Assembly: GCA_002900995.3 (NCBI GenBank)
Contig: CM035312.1
Span: 2,477,103 to 2,541,102 of the forward strand
Source: Ganoderma boninense
Lineage: Eukaryota > Basidiomycota > Agaricomycetes > Polyporales > Polyporaceae
Length of the DNA stretch: 64,000 nucleotides
Reading direction: 5' to 3'
Of this stretch, positions 13,701 to 28,200 are shown piece after piece. The notes under the pieces are model-generated. The model worked only from the letters and a program-made list of their open reading frames with translations. It made no database searches and was not told the origin of the DNA. A program made the translations under genes and the position numbers. The stretch's first letter is position 1; every line of letters begins with the position of its first letter.

Positions 13701-14632
13701 CGTAAGATCATCTCTGATCGGGGGCCCCAGTTCTCTAGCAAGCTCTTCCGTGCAATCCTTAAAGGCCTCGACATAGAAAGCGTGCTGTCCACAGCCTACC
13801 ACCCGCAGACGGATGGACAGTCGGAGCGATGGAACCAGGAGATAGAGGCGTACCTACGGATGTACTGCTCAAGGCGCCACGACGATTGGGTCAAGTGGCT
13901 GCCAACGGCAGAATACTGCTTCAACTCGCGCGTACATTCATCCACAGGGTACTCGCCGTTTTACCTCATGTACGGCTATGAACCTCAGTTCCACGTTCCA
14001 ATGCTATCCACCACGGTGCCTACGGCGGATGAACGAAGGGAGGAGTTGCGGCAGGCAAGGGAGGATGCGACCTCAGCCTTAACCCTGGCAGCAGAGCGGA
14101 TGAAGGAGTACTACGATCGCTATGTCTCCGCTGCTCCAGAATTCAAGGAGGGTCAGAAGGTGTGGCTCGACACGAGGAACTTCCGTGTCCCAGGAGTCTC
14201 TCGGAAGCTGGTGGACTGGTACGCTGGCCCGTACCCTGTCAAGCGCAAGGTGGGCAACTTGGCTTACGAGCTCAAGCTCCCCAAAGACATGGGGCTCCAC
14301 CCGGTGTTCCATGTGACACTCCTACACCCACACAAAGAAAGCCAACTTCCCGGTCGGCATCCCCCTGAACCTGCAGCTCTTGAAGTGGAAGGAGAGGAAG
14401 AGTACGAAGTAGAGGAAGTGTTAGAGTCGTGTCGGTATGGGCGGTGGAAGAAACTGCAGTATCTTGTTCACTGGAAGGGCTGGGGCCCTGAACACGATAG
14501 CTGGGAAGACGTGTCGGATCTAGCAAATGCGCCAAACGTGCTGCAAAAGTTTCACTCGACACATCCCGACGCTCCTGGCCCTCTCAACAAGAAGACTCGA
14601 TTGTGAGGACACGATCCTTAGGAGGGGGGTAT
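10730..14632 (+). mobile_element. Ty3/gypsy chromovirus B, internal region after the insertion
   Basis: From the Gag tail through protease, RT, RNase H, integrase and chromodomain to a polypurine tract at 14620-14629 that abuts the 3' LTR at 14633. No LTR matching 14633-15091 is visible upstream, so the element is incomplete or nested with element A. It carries a few point lesions only, so it is younger or less decayed than element A. Confidence 0.88.
10830..14606 (+). pseudogene. Pol polyprotein of element B (PR-RT-RNase H-IN-chromodomain), two stops and a damaged RT motif
   Basis: A single frame is interrupted only by TAG at 11166-11168 and TAG at 12072-12074. Domains in order: aspartic protease (AMVDSGATTKFLHR); reverse transcriptase (FFFVKKKDGS, FTKLDIRWGYNN, then YLNDILIF where the catalytic box should be YxDD); RNase H (IEVDASGYATGVVLSQ); integrase HHCC (HHDLPPAAHPG to CDTCRRGK) and core D,D,E (TCDFITGLPE, ISDRGPQF, QSERWNQEI); chromodomain (YEVEEVLESCRYGRWKKLQY). 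The stops fit CAG to TAG and TGG to TAG, and the YLND box fits GAC to AAC, all C-to-T or G-to-A transitions. The RT is therefore predicted to be dead, while the integrase motifs look intact. Confidence 0.92.
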
Positions 14633-15091
14633 TGTCATGAACGGCACGCTCGGCGCCTACCCGGCGTCTCTCTTTCCCTTTTTGGACTGTTTGCCTCCCG
14701 CGTCGTCCTTATTGTCCTCCGTTGTTTAGCAAACCCGTCCCTTGTTCTCGCAGTACAATAACTCCTGTCACCCATTGTTCCCGTCGTCATTGTACTACAT
14801 ACCATTGTTCTTCCACTGGTTCCCGTGTCCATAGTTACCTATTGTCCCCGGTTCCCATTGTCCGCTACATGTATATAAGACCTGTACTTCGCTACCTGGA
14901 GACCTCAGTTTCGACCTCTTGTCTCCAGGTAAGCCTCACTGTATTCTCGCTCGTTACTTACTCGCTCAATACATCTTGTCTCCAGCCTGACTGTCGAGCC
15001 CTGCTCCGCTCTCGCTGCACAAGTGCTCGTTGACGCCCCTGCTCGTCTCGTAAGCCTCCTCCCTGATCTTACTCGACAGCCAGTCGTAACA
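14633..15091 (+). repeat. 3' LTR of element B (459 bp)
   Basis: It begins TGTCATGA, right after the polypurine tract, and ends GTCGTAACA, giving imperfect inverted ends (TGTCATGA against TGTTACGA) with the usual TG...CA. It contains GTATATAAGA near 14870, a likely TATA box, followed by CT-rich sequence. It is unlike the LTR at 8310-8745. Confidence 0.8.
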
Positions 15092-15130
15092 GTGTGTTTT
15101 GAGAACAAGGACAGGCATCTATGGTGGAAG

Positions 15131-15697
15131 TAGTGACTTGCAGGTCCTGGCTTCAGGCCTCCAAGCCTTCAGGCTGAGCCGTGTGCAGGCCGAGCTGAGC
15201 CCGGCCTTTGTACAGGGCCTTGGAGGGCCTGACAGCTTGGCTTCTATAACTGGTAGGCTAGGCTGTAGGGCCTGAGCCTTGGAGCTGTTGGCCAATGTGC
15301 CAATGCAGTCAGTTGTTTCATTTTCTGGTCAAAAGCAAGGCTCTGAAATGAGAAAAACTCTACTGAGCCTAGGATATGTATCAGTATGACCTAGACTGTC
15401 TACATGCTCACATCACACTTCTCTAGCACCTCCAAAACACCATTCTCTAATCTCTCCTACCCGTATCTATAATAATACCTTTCATCAATGTATCTCCGGA
15501 AAACTTTATAGTAGTAAACTTCTCCTTTTACATTTTCCCTTTGGCATGCCAACAAGCCCAGGCCTGAGCTGAGCCTTCTCCAAGGCTCAGCTCAGGCCGT
15601 CATTGAGGGCCCGGCTTGAGTTGTCAGTGGGCCCGAGCCCTCATGAGCCAAGCCCAAGCTGTGGCTTTCAAGCTGAGCCGGGCCCTGCAAGTCACTA
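15131..15697. mobile_element. hAT-type MITE, 567 bp, with 8-bp target-site duplication
   Basis: The element has perfect 14-base terminal inverted repeats, TAGTGACTTGCAGG, and is flanked on both sides by the direct repeat GGTGGAAG (15123-15130 and 15698-15705). Eight-base duplications with TAGTG/CAGTG-type ends are typical of hAT transposons. No transposase frame is present, so it is non-autonomous. Near both ends are GC-rich blocks with many GGCCTGAGC and GAGCTGAGCC motifs in opposite orientations, giving extended subterminal inverted repeats. Confidence 0.82.
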
Positions 15698-15705
15698 GGT
15701 GGAAG

Positions 15706-16427
15706 ATTTGTCAGAAGATGTGTTAGATCATTAGCTGACATTGTTTTGATGGGCAAAGAAAAATCAGCTAGTCTCATCATTTATATCAGCTGTAATTGCT
15801 AATAGCACAGTATCTGAAACCTACAAATTACAACTTAAAGATCATTATTCTTCAGGCCAGGTCAACTATCATTGATCTACATTCAGTCTTACAGTCATAC
15901 ACACCTATGTTTCAATTGCCAATGCAGAAGTAACAGGATTGGCAGATTACCAAAGAATGGAGAACAACAGAGATGCCATGAAAGGTATTAGTAAGCTGGC
16001 CAGCAGGGCATTCATAACAAATTGTGTGCTTCCTAAGAGTGCTGAATTCTTCAAAGAAAGGAGATAAATGACTGGAGTCACTCATATCAAAATTATCCTA
16101 TCTAGGGCTATGATGCTATCCTCAACACACCAACTCAGTAAATGGTTGGTAAGTGGTTGCATCAATCCTTTGAAAGAGCTATAGTGAGCTTTCTCTTCTA
16201 AGTCAATTGCCAAGCTAGATATAAAATTGACTTTTGAAGTCAATGGTCATGCAGTAAAATGCAAGAAAGTTTGTAGTAATGCTTACCTTTGGACCACACA
16301 TGCCATCTGTATATCTCTCACTAGTGCCTCCATCTATTGGTTCAGATACATATCAACTTAGGCCCTCATTGGCAACTTAAGTCCTTGCTCATTATAGACA
16401 ACAACAAATAGATAGCAAATAAAAACA
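15706..16427. other. AT-rich spacer with decayed coding trace
   Basis: About 720 bases without a convincing gene. One plus-strand stretch near 15915-16060 reads as an uninterrupted ~50-codon frame (VTGLADYQRMENNRDAMK) before a stop, possibly a fragment of a dead element or gene. I recognise no family. Confidence 0.4.
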
Positions 16428-18247
16428 TCACATCACAATGCAAGCCCTGACATCCAAACCCAGCTCTCTCATCTCTTCTGCTGCTGCTTCACGCTCATTT
16501 TGTTGCAATTTCTTTCTGGCATCAACTGGAAACCAGTCCTTCATAAAGTTGAGGAGGGCCCAATCTACATTTGCTGGAAAATATAATAAGGGGATAGTGA
16601 TGAGAAGTAAGTCCTGCATACAACTCACAACGGTCAGCAGACAGTACTGTCGGTGCTCGACACATGGGACATTGTTCTTCTCCCCGCTTTTGCAACTTTA
16701 CGAGACATCTGTGAGACGATGTTAAGTATTAAGTAAGCTCAAACACCAATAAGTCACTGATCAAGGACATACCTCACGCAGAATAGGTGACTACAATGAA
16801 GCCGTATCGGCTTGAAGGCGAGACTCGTACAAATTACGCATGAGTAGTCATCAATGTGGGGGATGATAGGCAACAAGGTCTCGGTTAAAGCTTGGACAAG
16901 GAGGAGCGAGAGGGTGCGGGAATTTGCGTGCTGAGATGTTGACCGCGATAGGACGAGAGCTTGGTCTCGAGCTTCCGTGTTGAAGGTGAATGGGGAAGCG
17001 AGATCGGGAGCCAATGGAAGAGCAGTGCGTTTTGCATGCTTCTTCAGGATCTTCCTCGTTGCTTCCGCTGTAACAACTTGGAACTGTGAACAGATATTGA
17101 GTCAGAGAACTAATGCGGTTGGCCACACGTTGCAAGCTCACCTTCCTCACGTCCAAGATGAATGTATTGAGCTCCAAGAAGGTATGCAATGCGGTTTTGC
17201 TCTTCTTGAGAGTGAGTTTTAAATCACCCGTGGACAATCGCTCTCCCAAGGCGGACGAGAAGGCGGCAAATCGCACTGTCGCATCTTCAAGGTCACGCTC
17301 ACCTCTGAACCGTTCCTGATGGCCTTGAAAGATGTCCGCTTCCATATACATCTGGAAGATCTCTCTCCAGGTCTCCAGATCGGATTTCGAGTTGAGGGCA
17401 AGGGCAGCGGAAGGTACAGTGATTGTGGCAGCATCGGAGGAAAACCGGGAGTACGGGTGGAAGGATGACGTAGAGGAAGAAGGACGCGATGCTGAGGAGA
17501 TATCCTGGGAGAGGGACTGCAAGGTGGCTTCAAATTCCGCTTTCCGACCAATTAGATACTGGGAGAGAGCGACGAGAGCTTCTGAAAGTGTTCGAAAAAA
17601 TGTAGTATCGGAAGTGAGCGGTATAATAAGTTCAAGGGGATTGATCCTAAGGTCACTAGTTGGGTGGCACTTAACACACGGAGGAAGGAAGGCACTTACG
17701 AGGTCACATCTTCTGTCCCACAGCGGCCATCAACTCTAAGCGAGTCAAGGGTATTGGCGTCCTGCGCTGAAGGAGGTAGAGCTAATTGTAGAATGTGCTG
17801 AGATATCGGGAAAGGGATGTTTGGATGCGAGGAATGCATTGGGGTAGCCTGGGCGGGGTATGATTGGAGGCCATCGTCGCCGTCGAGGTAAAGGTGGAGA
17901 CGGGGTTCAACGTGGTCGAGAACATCGGCAAATTCGTAGATGACCCGAGAGCCTGAAGCATGTGGGGCCAATTGCGAGTCCTGCGACGAACTTCCTTCTT
18001 TCCCTCGTCTGTCACCTGTGGTGGTCGCTGAATGACCCCTTGGAGAACGTCCGGAGAGAGTCCTGTGGGAAGGATCGTGTGAGGCGGGGGGAGGGAGTGA
18101 GTACTTGGTGAAGTGCTCACCAAGAGCGGTGAGCTCAGCGACAATCTGGTTGATGATTTTCTTAAGTTGACGGTACTGGATGGCGCTTTCTCTAAGGTCG
18201 GGGGGAAGTGTAAGGAGGAGCTGGGCGTACGTCTTGGAGAAGTGCAT
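16428..18247 (-). CDS. SPX-domain RING-finger protein (putative E3 ubiquitin ligase) with C-terminal CaaX motif
   Basis: The start is the ATG at 18247. The N-terminus MHFSKTYAQLLLTLPPDLRE and the helix YRQLKKIINQIV are an SPX domain, which binds inositol pyrophosphates and links proteins to phosphate status. Two later exons carry the rest of SPX and a linker (FHPYSRFSSDAATITV, ETWREIFQMYMEADIF). An intron near 17145-17085 joins ILDVRK to FQVVTAEATRKILKK. The C3HC4 RING is split by an intron: CVICTSLAFKPIRLHCSHLF then CLVKLQKRGEEQCPMCRAPT. The last exon ends LGLDVRACIVM, a CaaX-type prenylation motif. This architecture matches fungal SPX-RING proteins; the substrate is unknown. Its start codon lies 55 bases from that of the divergent DUF2358-like gene. 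Confidence 0.87.
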
Positions 18248-18302
18248 CGTGCGACGAGTCCAAGCAGCTCCAACTCATCCAAGACCCGAGCGCGCGCTCC
18301 TC
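18248..18302. promoter_or_regulatory. Very short divergent promoter between SPX-RING and DUF2358-like genes
   Basis: Only 55 bases separate the two start codons if the upstream ATG at 18303 is used, or 133 if the ATG at 18381 is used. The two genes must share promoter elements or overlap in their leaders. No TATA box is seen. Confidence 0.45.
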
Positions 18303-19581
18303 ATGCCGACAGCCCGCGTTATTCTCCTCCGACTTCGTCCACCAACTCGTTGGCCCCCTCTCCCTCCTCCCTCTTCCTCCATGTCTTTCCGGATCACATT
18401 TCCCAAGTCTCCCCGGTGGCGTTCCTGTACGGAATGCCTCCTGTGGTCGCATGTTCCCGCTCGTCAGGTGTCCTCACATGTGCCTAGATCGCCTCTAGCC
18501 GACGCAGGAATCCCTCTTTACTCCTCAAATGCGCGTCCTCGCCCGTCTCCGACCCTAAAGACAGCAAATTCGGTACCAAGCGCGCCTCATAGAAAGCCCG
18601 ACGGCCGGGGGGAGCTATCCGACCAAGAGTGGGAGATACGGACTGGTATGTTTGAACCCACCACGTCTCGTAGCCAAAGGGTCTGATGCTACCGTAGCAC
18701 GTATCTCCGACACTCTCACTCTCAAAACTGACAACTTTTCATTCCCCTTCTGTTCCTTTGCGCCCCCGAACGATGCCATCCCAGGACGTGCAATCTACAT
18801 GCTTCAACAGACGCTCCCGAGTTTCTTCTCCACCGGCCTTATCGCCTCTCCTGACACATCTACGGGCAGTGAGACAGGAGAGGACGGAGAAGAAGCATCA
18901 ATCTATAGCCCTTCCATCCGCCTGGAGTACCAACCGCCCACACCTTTCCCTCCTCCCTTGCCACGGACAGTCCATGTCGAAGGTGGGCCACCCAGTGGGA
19001 TAGGTTACTGGGAATAAGCTTCTTACTGATCAAAACTCAGGGCTTCCGTTGTATATGGCTTCTTCCGTCTTCGTGAGGCATACCCTCAGCGCGCTGTACA
19101 CTGATCTTCGGGTGGAGCTTCAACGAATAACGGTTCATGGACCTCGCTCGTCTTCTGGATTCTCTCCGACTGACTGCGGGGAGCCGGGTGTACTCGGAGA
19201 CCAGCGTCGATCCCACCACGACGAGACACGCATTCGCGAGAAAAGCTTATTCATTGGGCTCATGGTCCATGGTACTAATCGTGTCAGCAAAGCTCAAAGC
19301 GGTTGGCAAGTGTACGTGCCCTGTCATCCATCTCGACTCTGGTCACTGAGGGATGTTCCTGTAGTAACTCAACGTACACGTTCTCACCAACAACTGGCCT
19401 CATACAACTACACGTTGTAAACTCCATCCAACCAGCTCCCCATCAAGCGTTCTTCAATGCCCTTCAAGCCACCTTGAGCAAAATCGGTTTGGGGGGTGCA
19501 CAAGGTGCAGGTGAGGGAGGCATGGCTCGGACGAGTCCCTCGTCATCTCCGCCTCCCCGCACAGGAACAAATCCTCCTTGA
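18303..19581 (+). CDS. DUF2358-like conserved protein, copy 2 (complete)
   Basis: Same protein as at 1-1152, here with its 5' end. Two in-frame ATGs are possible: 18303 (MPTARVILLRLRPPTRWPPL, basic and aliphatic, presequence-like) and 18381 (MSFRITFPKSPRWRS). The first would suit mitochondrial import, and I prefer it weakly. The phase-1 intron after EWEIRTG ends one base earlier than in copy 1. The conserved core is unchanged and the stop is TGA at 19579-19581. Function unknown; family assignment rests on the order of short motifs and the C-terminal TYTFSPTTGLIQLHVVNS block. Confidence 0.6.
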
Positions 19582-19804
19582 CGTATCACGAAGCCTCAAC
19601 CTTTGGTTTAACAGTGAGAGTCAGTTTGTAGTTCGCTATTCATGTACAAGTTATACATACATGTGCACTGCATATGATAAGTTACACCAAATGAACAGAC
19701 GACTATCGCACAACAGCAGCTTGAAATTTGAAGGCGAACCCAATTCATAAGTATGGTGGTCGTACAAGCTAGACATAACAATTCTACATAACAATGCTAG
19801 AGGG

Positions 19805-21899
19805 TTAATTGATGACACCCGTCCAAGATTCAATGAGATCAACAACGCAGTAACCATTGAGGGGAACGTATTGCTCTGTGATGACCTTGATGGCTTCTTG
19901 GGCAACTAGCCCTCCTAGGAATGCCGCCATGTTGGGTAAGTCAGCTGTCGGCGCACGAGCGCTACGAAACATGATGGTTAGCAGGCTCTTCGGTGATGAC
20001 GATGAAAACATACATCTCCCCCACAGCCGTCTCGAGCTCCTCTGGAAGCTCTACTCCCTCCCCGATAACTCTCTGCACCTCGGCATTCAAAGCATCAACA
20101 GTGACCTCTGCAAATGTACATTTAGAAGGGTAATCATGCGCGCATATCAATATCCGCACAAGACCTACCGGTTTCACGAGCTAAGAGAGTTGAAAGAGCG
20201 GAAAGAGCAAGGTGCGTTGCAGTTTCTCGGGGTTGAATACTCAACAAATTTGCTGGAATGACGATCAGTGTTACAGTTCGATGGAAATGGTGTGCTCTGT
20301 ACCAATTGCTTCACGGTCCTGGTCCATAGCGCCCCATTGCTTCCCGCGCAAGACCCGGATGTGATGGGCATTCTTCACGAAACTCTCAACCTCCTCCGGG
20401 TTCGAAACGCTGGCGACTTCAGGATATTTGGCGGCAAACAGCTGTTTGAAGTGGGCCTAGAGAAAACGGTTCGCAGACAAGGTGTCAACCTCACAGGAAC
20501 TACATCACTGGGGATGCCTACCTTCTCCACCTCCGCTTGTACACGGTACAGATTTTGTAGCTGGACATAGCTCTTCGTGTCGGATTTCATGTCGGGAAGA
20601 GTTGCATTGATAGGTAAAGTACCGGGCCCCGTGGGATCATTGACAAACTCAGACAGAGTCTGAAGTAATGCGTGGAAAGTTGAATTATGGTGCGGCGCAG
20701 TAGGAAGAGTGGACAAGGAAAACAGGGCTTGGACATCCGAGGGCACCTGCCATATTCGTGGTGTCAATATCAGCAAAGACTTAGGGAGAATAACACGTCT
20801 ACGCACAGCAGGCTCAGACCAGACACGCCAAGCTTGGGCTTCGGCCTCTTCAAAGTTCTCTTCGTCGGACTTGATCCTCATGGATAGAATGTTCTGTTTG
20901 AACTCCTTCTTTTCAGCGGAAGTACGCGGAAGGCTGCCGCTATGCTGTAGGAACGGCAAATAAGCTTCGCAAAGGAGGTTTGGTAACGGATACACTCACG
21001 CTATTGCGCCAGTCATCAGTGGCACGAACAAGGATCACAACGAACGGAATATGGCTATGAGCCGTAGGATCCAAGTTCTGGAAGTCCATGGCACGAGCCA
21101 AGTCGAGTAATGCGGGGAAAGGACGAGTGATGCGAAGTGAGGGGGCATTTTCGGAATGCGACTGTGATACTGAGGAAAACGGGACTTGGAGGATGAGAAG
21201 AGGGGAGAGGGCAGATGGACTTACCACAGTGCTCATGGTATTGGATGTGGAATTCTGCGAGAAATCCGGCGGAACGGACAGAGATGAGAGCAGGCCCATT
21301 GGGATTAGCCCACAAGAGAGTGGAAAGTTGGGCGAGGACGTCATTGTTCAAGTTGTGGGAGATGACGAGGGAGAAGGATGAGATCCAATCTCTTCCTTGA
21401 TCGGTATCAAGGAGGAGTTTGAGATCCTTGACGACGGCCTCGCCTTGAACGCTTTCATTGAGTTCACGGAGGAGAGGGACGGCTTCCTGGGCGCGAGGCT
21501 TGCCGAGGCTGTGGTTGGCGTTGAGAAAGAAATTGTTGCCTGCGTCTGCAGGGGAGGTGATGGCGGAGTCTAAGATGGAGAAGTGGCCGATGCCTGGCAA
21601 GACGAGGTTCTTGAGGATGGAGGTGGCGGTGGCGGAAGAGGAGACGACGAGGATGCGGCAGGCTTCGAGAGCGGCTTGCCCGGAGGCAGCCCAGACGCTA
21701 GGAGTTGGGCGATGAGATGAGAGGTCGAGTGGTGGTGGGGGGTTCTCACCGGAGCTGACGGTCATATCGGCGGGTCTTGTCGTCGGGCTGGCCGGGGCTA
21801 TGGAAGGATGAGAACGAGAGGAGAAGGATGGACGGGGAGCGGACAGTACGCGATTGTAGCTGTGGCTTGCTCAATATCCTGGGACTCTTGGGAGGACAT
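19805..21899 (-). CDS. ULA1: NEDD8-activating enzyme E1 regulatory subunit (ULA1/APP-BP1), copy 2
   Basis: Same exon plan as copy 1: start ATG at 21899-21897, KTRRYDRQLR joined to VWAASGQAALEACR by a 50-base intron, ending ESWTGVIN and the stop at 19805. Differences from copy 1 are mostly silent or in introns; for example the intron after DDWRNS differs in length and sequence but keeps donor and acceptor. It shares a short divergent promoter (21900-22138) with ARG5,6. Confidence 0.88.
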
Positions 21900-22138
21900 G
21901 CCGGCGATGCTGGAGTTGGGCGGGGGCGGGCAGCGAGCGGAGGCAGGGGACGATGGGGACGATGAGCGATGGGCGACCTCGAGCAGGGCCAGCGAGATCT
22001 AGACGCCGGGAGATAAGATTGCGAGTGCGACTGCAAAGACCGTCTGACTTGGCTCTGACTCTGAGTCAACGCTGGCCCAGTCCCGTCTTCAACTTGCTCC
22101 TCGACCTCCTCGACCTCCTCCTCCTCGCCTCCTTCCTC
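21900..22138. promoter_or_regulatory. Divergent promoter between ULA1 and ARG5,6 (copy 2)
   Basis: This is the counterpart of 3471-3712 and is nearly identical except for a shorter CCT-rich repeat before the ARG5,6 ATG. No TATA box seen. Confidence 0.5.
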
Positions 22139-25204
<3,066 letters not shown>

Positions 25205-28200
25205 GGGGCCATGAATAGAGGGTGTGCCAGTTTGCTGATTTGTTCGCCTATCATCGATACGGAATGACCCCGCAATCGCTGTAGAAAAGTATCCGGAGTA
25301 TTGCTCGTGACGTCTAGTTTTAATATGGAAGGCTTTTCCTTGGCCATACGTGCGTTGGCCATTCGTAGAACAGAGACTTGCGTTAACAGACTTCCCAGTC
25401 CCGCCATCTCTTTCATGACCACCCCAGGGATCAGGCTGGGCTGAGCTGAAGAGCGACTCAAACGGGACGGAGCTCCTGGTGACTGGATCTTCTTCCTAGG
25501 ATATACAGCGACACAGATTACTTACCCTCGGGTACAAGGTTACTACTGCTCCATAATTCAAAGCGCCCGTTAACCGATCATCTCACCCGGCTCGGCCCGA
25601 CGCCATGACCGCTTACTTACACCCGCACGCTACTGCTGCGTACTTTTAGTCCCCCTCCGTCCTCTATGTCTGCTTCGCCTCCATGTCCTCGAGCTGCTTC
25701 CGCTACCCCACGTTGTTAGACGATTCTCTGCCCTGCTGCCCTCGCCGCACCTCCTGTGAATGTCTCAAAGCCCATTGAAAATCCCGCAGCTCACGTCAGG
25801 AGATGGTCAGATGGTTTCAGGTAGCATACGCTTCTGCCTGGGGGCTCGCGTTGCTTGAGGGACGGATAACAGGTGCGCCCCTTCTTTCACTCCGCAGATA
25901 TACCCTTGCCTTTCTGTGCACTCCCTCTCTATCTTGTAAGGCTGCACATACACCCCAGAGCCTCTCGTGGGTGGCCCATGCCCAGCACTCAGTCTGACTT
26001 ACCATATTCGGTAGCCGTCGTGGGGCGTGCACGCACCAAATATGGCAGATCACGACTCTGGTGATCGCCTCCGTCAATGTCGACTTTCCCGCTCAACTCT
26101 TGCCTCTCGCTCGCACCTCCTGAAACCGCCATGTACAACTCGAGCATCGCTCTCCCTCGACCCCCCCAACGTCGATGTTCGTATACGGCCAGCAGGACCC
26201 AAGTCGACACGCGCGCGGTGCGCACCTCCAGAAGGTGCCGTCAGTCGACACCGCGTCGGAGATCATCCGCGAATAGGACTACGACTTCAGCAAGTTCCAC
26301 CATCTCAAGGTCACCCGCTGTTCGAACGTCGCTGGGATGCGGCACCGGCGCCGACTCTGGTTCGAAGCGTTAGTGGCAAGACCTCGCGGACTTCATGGAC
26401 AGGTGAGTTTTCTTCTATAGTCATGCATACAGCCCCCGACGCAGTGACGGCAGGCGCAGCGTGACGTGGATGAGAAGCCCAGAGCCTTGCCCGCCCTCTA
26501 CGGACGACGAGCGCGTGGAGAAAGCAGTTGCGGGCATGGCGTCGTCCCCGTTCTCCTCCCGTGTGCACTCCGCTTCGGCACCAAGGTCGCCACAAGGCTG
26601 AACCTGAAGGACCTGGACTACTTCGTCCATCCGATTTACGCACCTCGGCATTGCCACCGCTACCGCGGTCTTCCAGGCGACGGTCCCCAGGCCACACGCG
26701 TTGGATCGCGACGTCCTGCGATTCCCTGACTTTCCGCCCCAGGCAAGTTTCCTCCTGTCTACATGTGTGAGATCTTCGCCTGCGATGAGTGCTGCGATTG
26801 TGTGCAGGTCAAGTTTCATCCGCCACCACGTTGTACGACGCCCCGCGTGAAGTGCAGCAGGCCGGGGAAGGTGGTGAGGTGGAAGTCGATGTCGAATGAG
26901 GGGAGACGCCGATGGCCCCCCTCGCGACGGTGCGGGGTGACCCCGGCATAGATGGAGAGCGAGCGGAGGGTCGACGCTGCGGGAGTGACAAAGTCCTGGT
27001 GTCTAACGAGCACAGGCCACAGCAGCGTCTGCCATGACAGACTCTTCAAGCTCACGGGGAGTACATTGCGTCGGCTCCACAACCGCGCCCAGATATTGAA
27101 GGTTTAGATGGAGTGCGTAGTATCCGGGACGGCGGTTGCTGGATGGAATGGAGTGTACTTACTCTGTACATTACGTGGAAAACATCGGAATGATTAAGGA
27201 GGCGTTCACACTTGCACGAGGGGTCTTATAGCATAAGCTTATCAGCTCAGTCGCTTACCATCATCCTTGCTTGCCAATGTCACCCATTTCTTCCACTGCT
27301 GAAGACGACGTCATGCACGATGTGCTCGATGTTGAAGACATTCTTTTGGACGCAAATTCCCCGGATAGTTCGTTTGCTTTAAGTAAACGATCGCTGAACG
27401 CCGTTGCGATTTCTCACCGCGACTTGTTTAACACAGAAACGACATCGACGGACCAAGATGACGAGCAAGTGGAATTTATGCTGAAGCTTCCTGACGCATG
27501 AGAGAAATTTGATGTGCTTGGCACCAAAGACCCCGAGTTGGACAAGCTGGACATTGAATCGCACGCATTTCGATATATGACCCTCGCGCATGCGCTGGAG
27601 TTAACAGCAGAAGGGGGTCAGGAGAGGGACTTGTCCATTGAATTGTCGCGGCCGGTGAGACGGGGACGGGAATAGATGGGAGCGGGTGGCAGCAGAGGCG
27701 GGAGAGGCGGTTGGGACGGCAGATGGGAACGGCAAGTCAGCTGACGCCAACGACGATCCCGTGAGACGCGTTGTTGCCACGTTATAATTCTGGCTGCGAG
27801 TCTGCGACCTGCCCCATCTTTGTGCAATTGCTTCAACAAGTGAGTCCCTCCCTTACCTCACTCGTCTGCGCATATGGAGGTGTGGAACGCCGCATCGTCC
27901 GCGCGCGTCTGTCCCGGCATGGAAACACGGGCCCGTGACTGCCCCTCCGACCGTGTGGAAATGTTGCGTCAAGTCGCGTCGACGTATGCTGGCTCGTTAC
28001 TTCCCCATCGTCAAACGTGTGTTCTCCAGTAGGTCTTCACCTGGCCTCTTCGCTCATTCCTTCTGACAATCTCGTCCGGTACTATGGCTACCCAACCTTG
28101 CGGCGCAGGCAACCTCTGCACTCTGATCGTTTGATCTCCGGCCTCTTGTCTCTTCTATGCCTGTTGCACAGCTCCGGCGGACGACAATACGGGAACGAGG

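Noticed and set aside
27271..27501. 76-codon acidic plus-strand frame as a small gene.
   Set aside because: Coding-like sequence continues past its TGA, no family is recognisable, and the surroundings are decayed.
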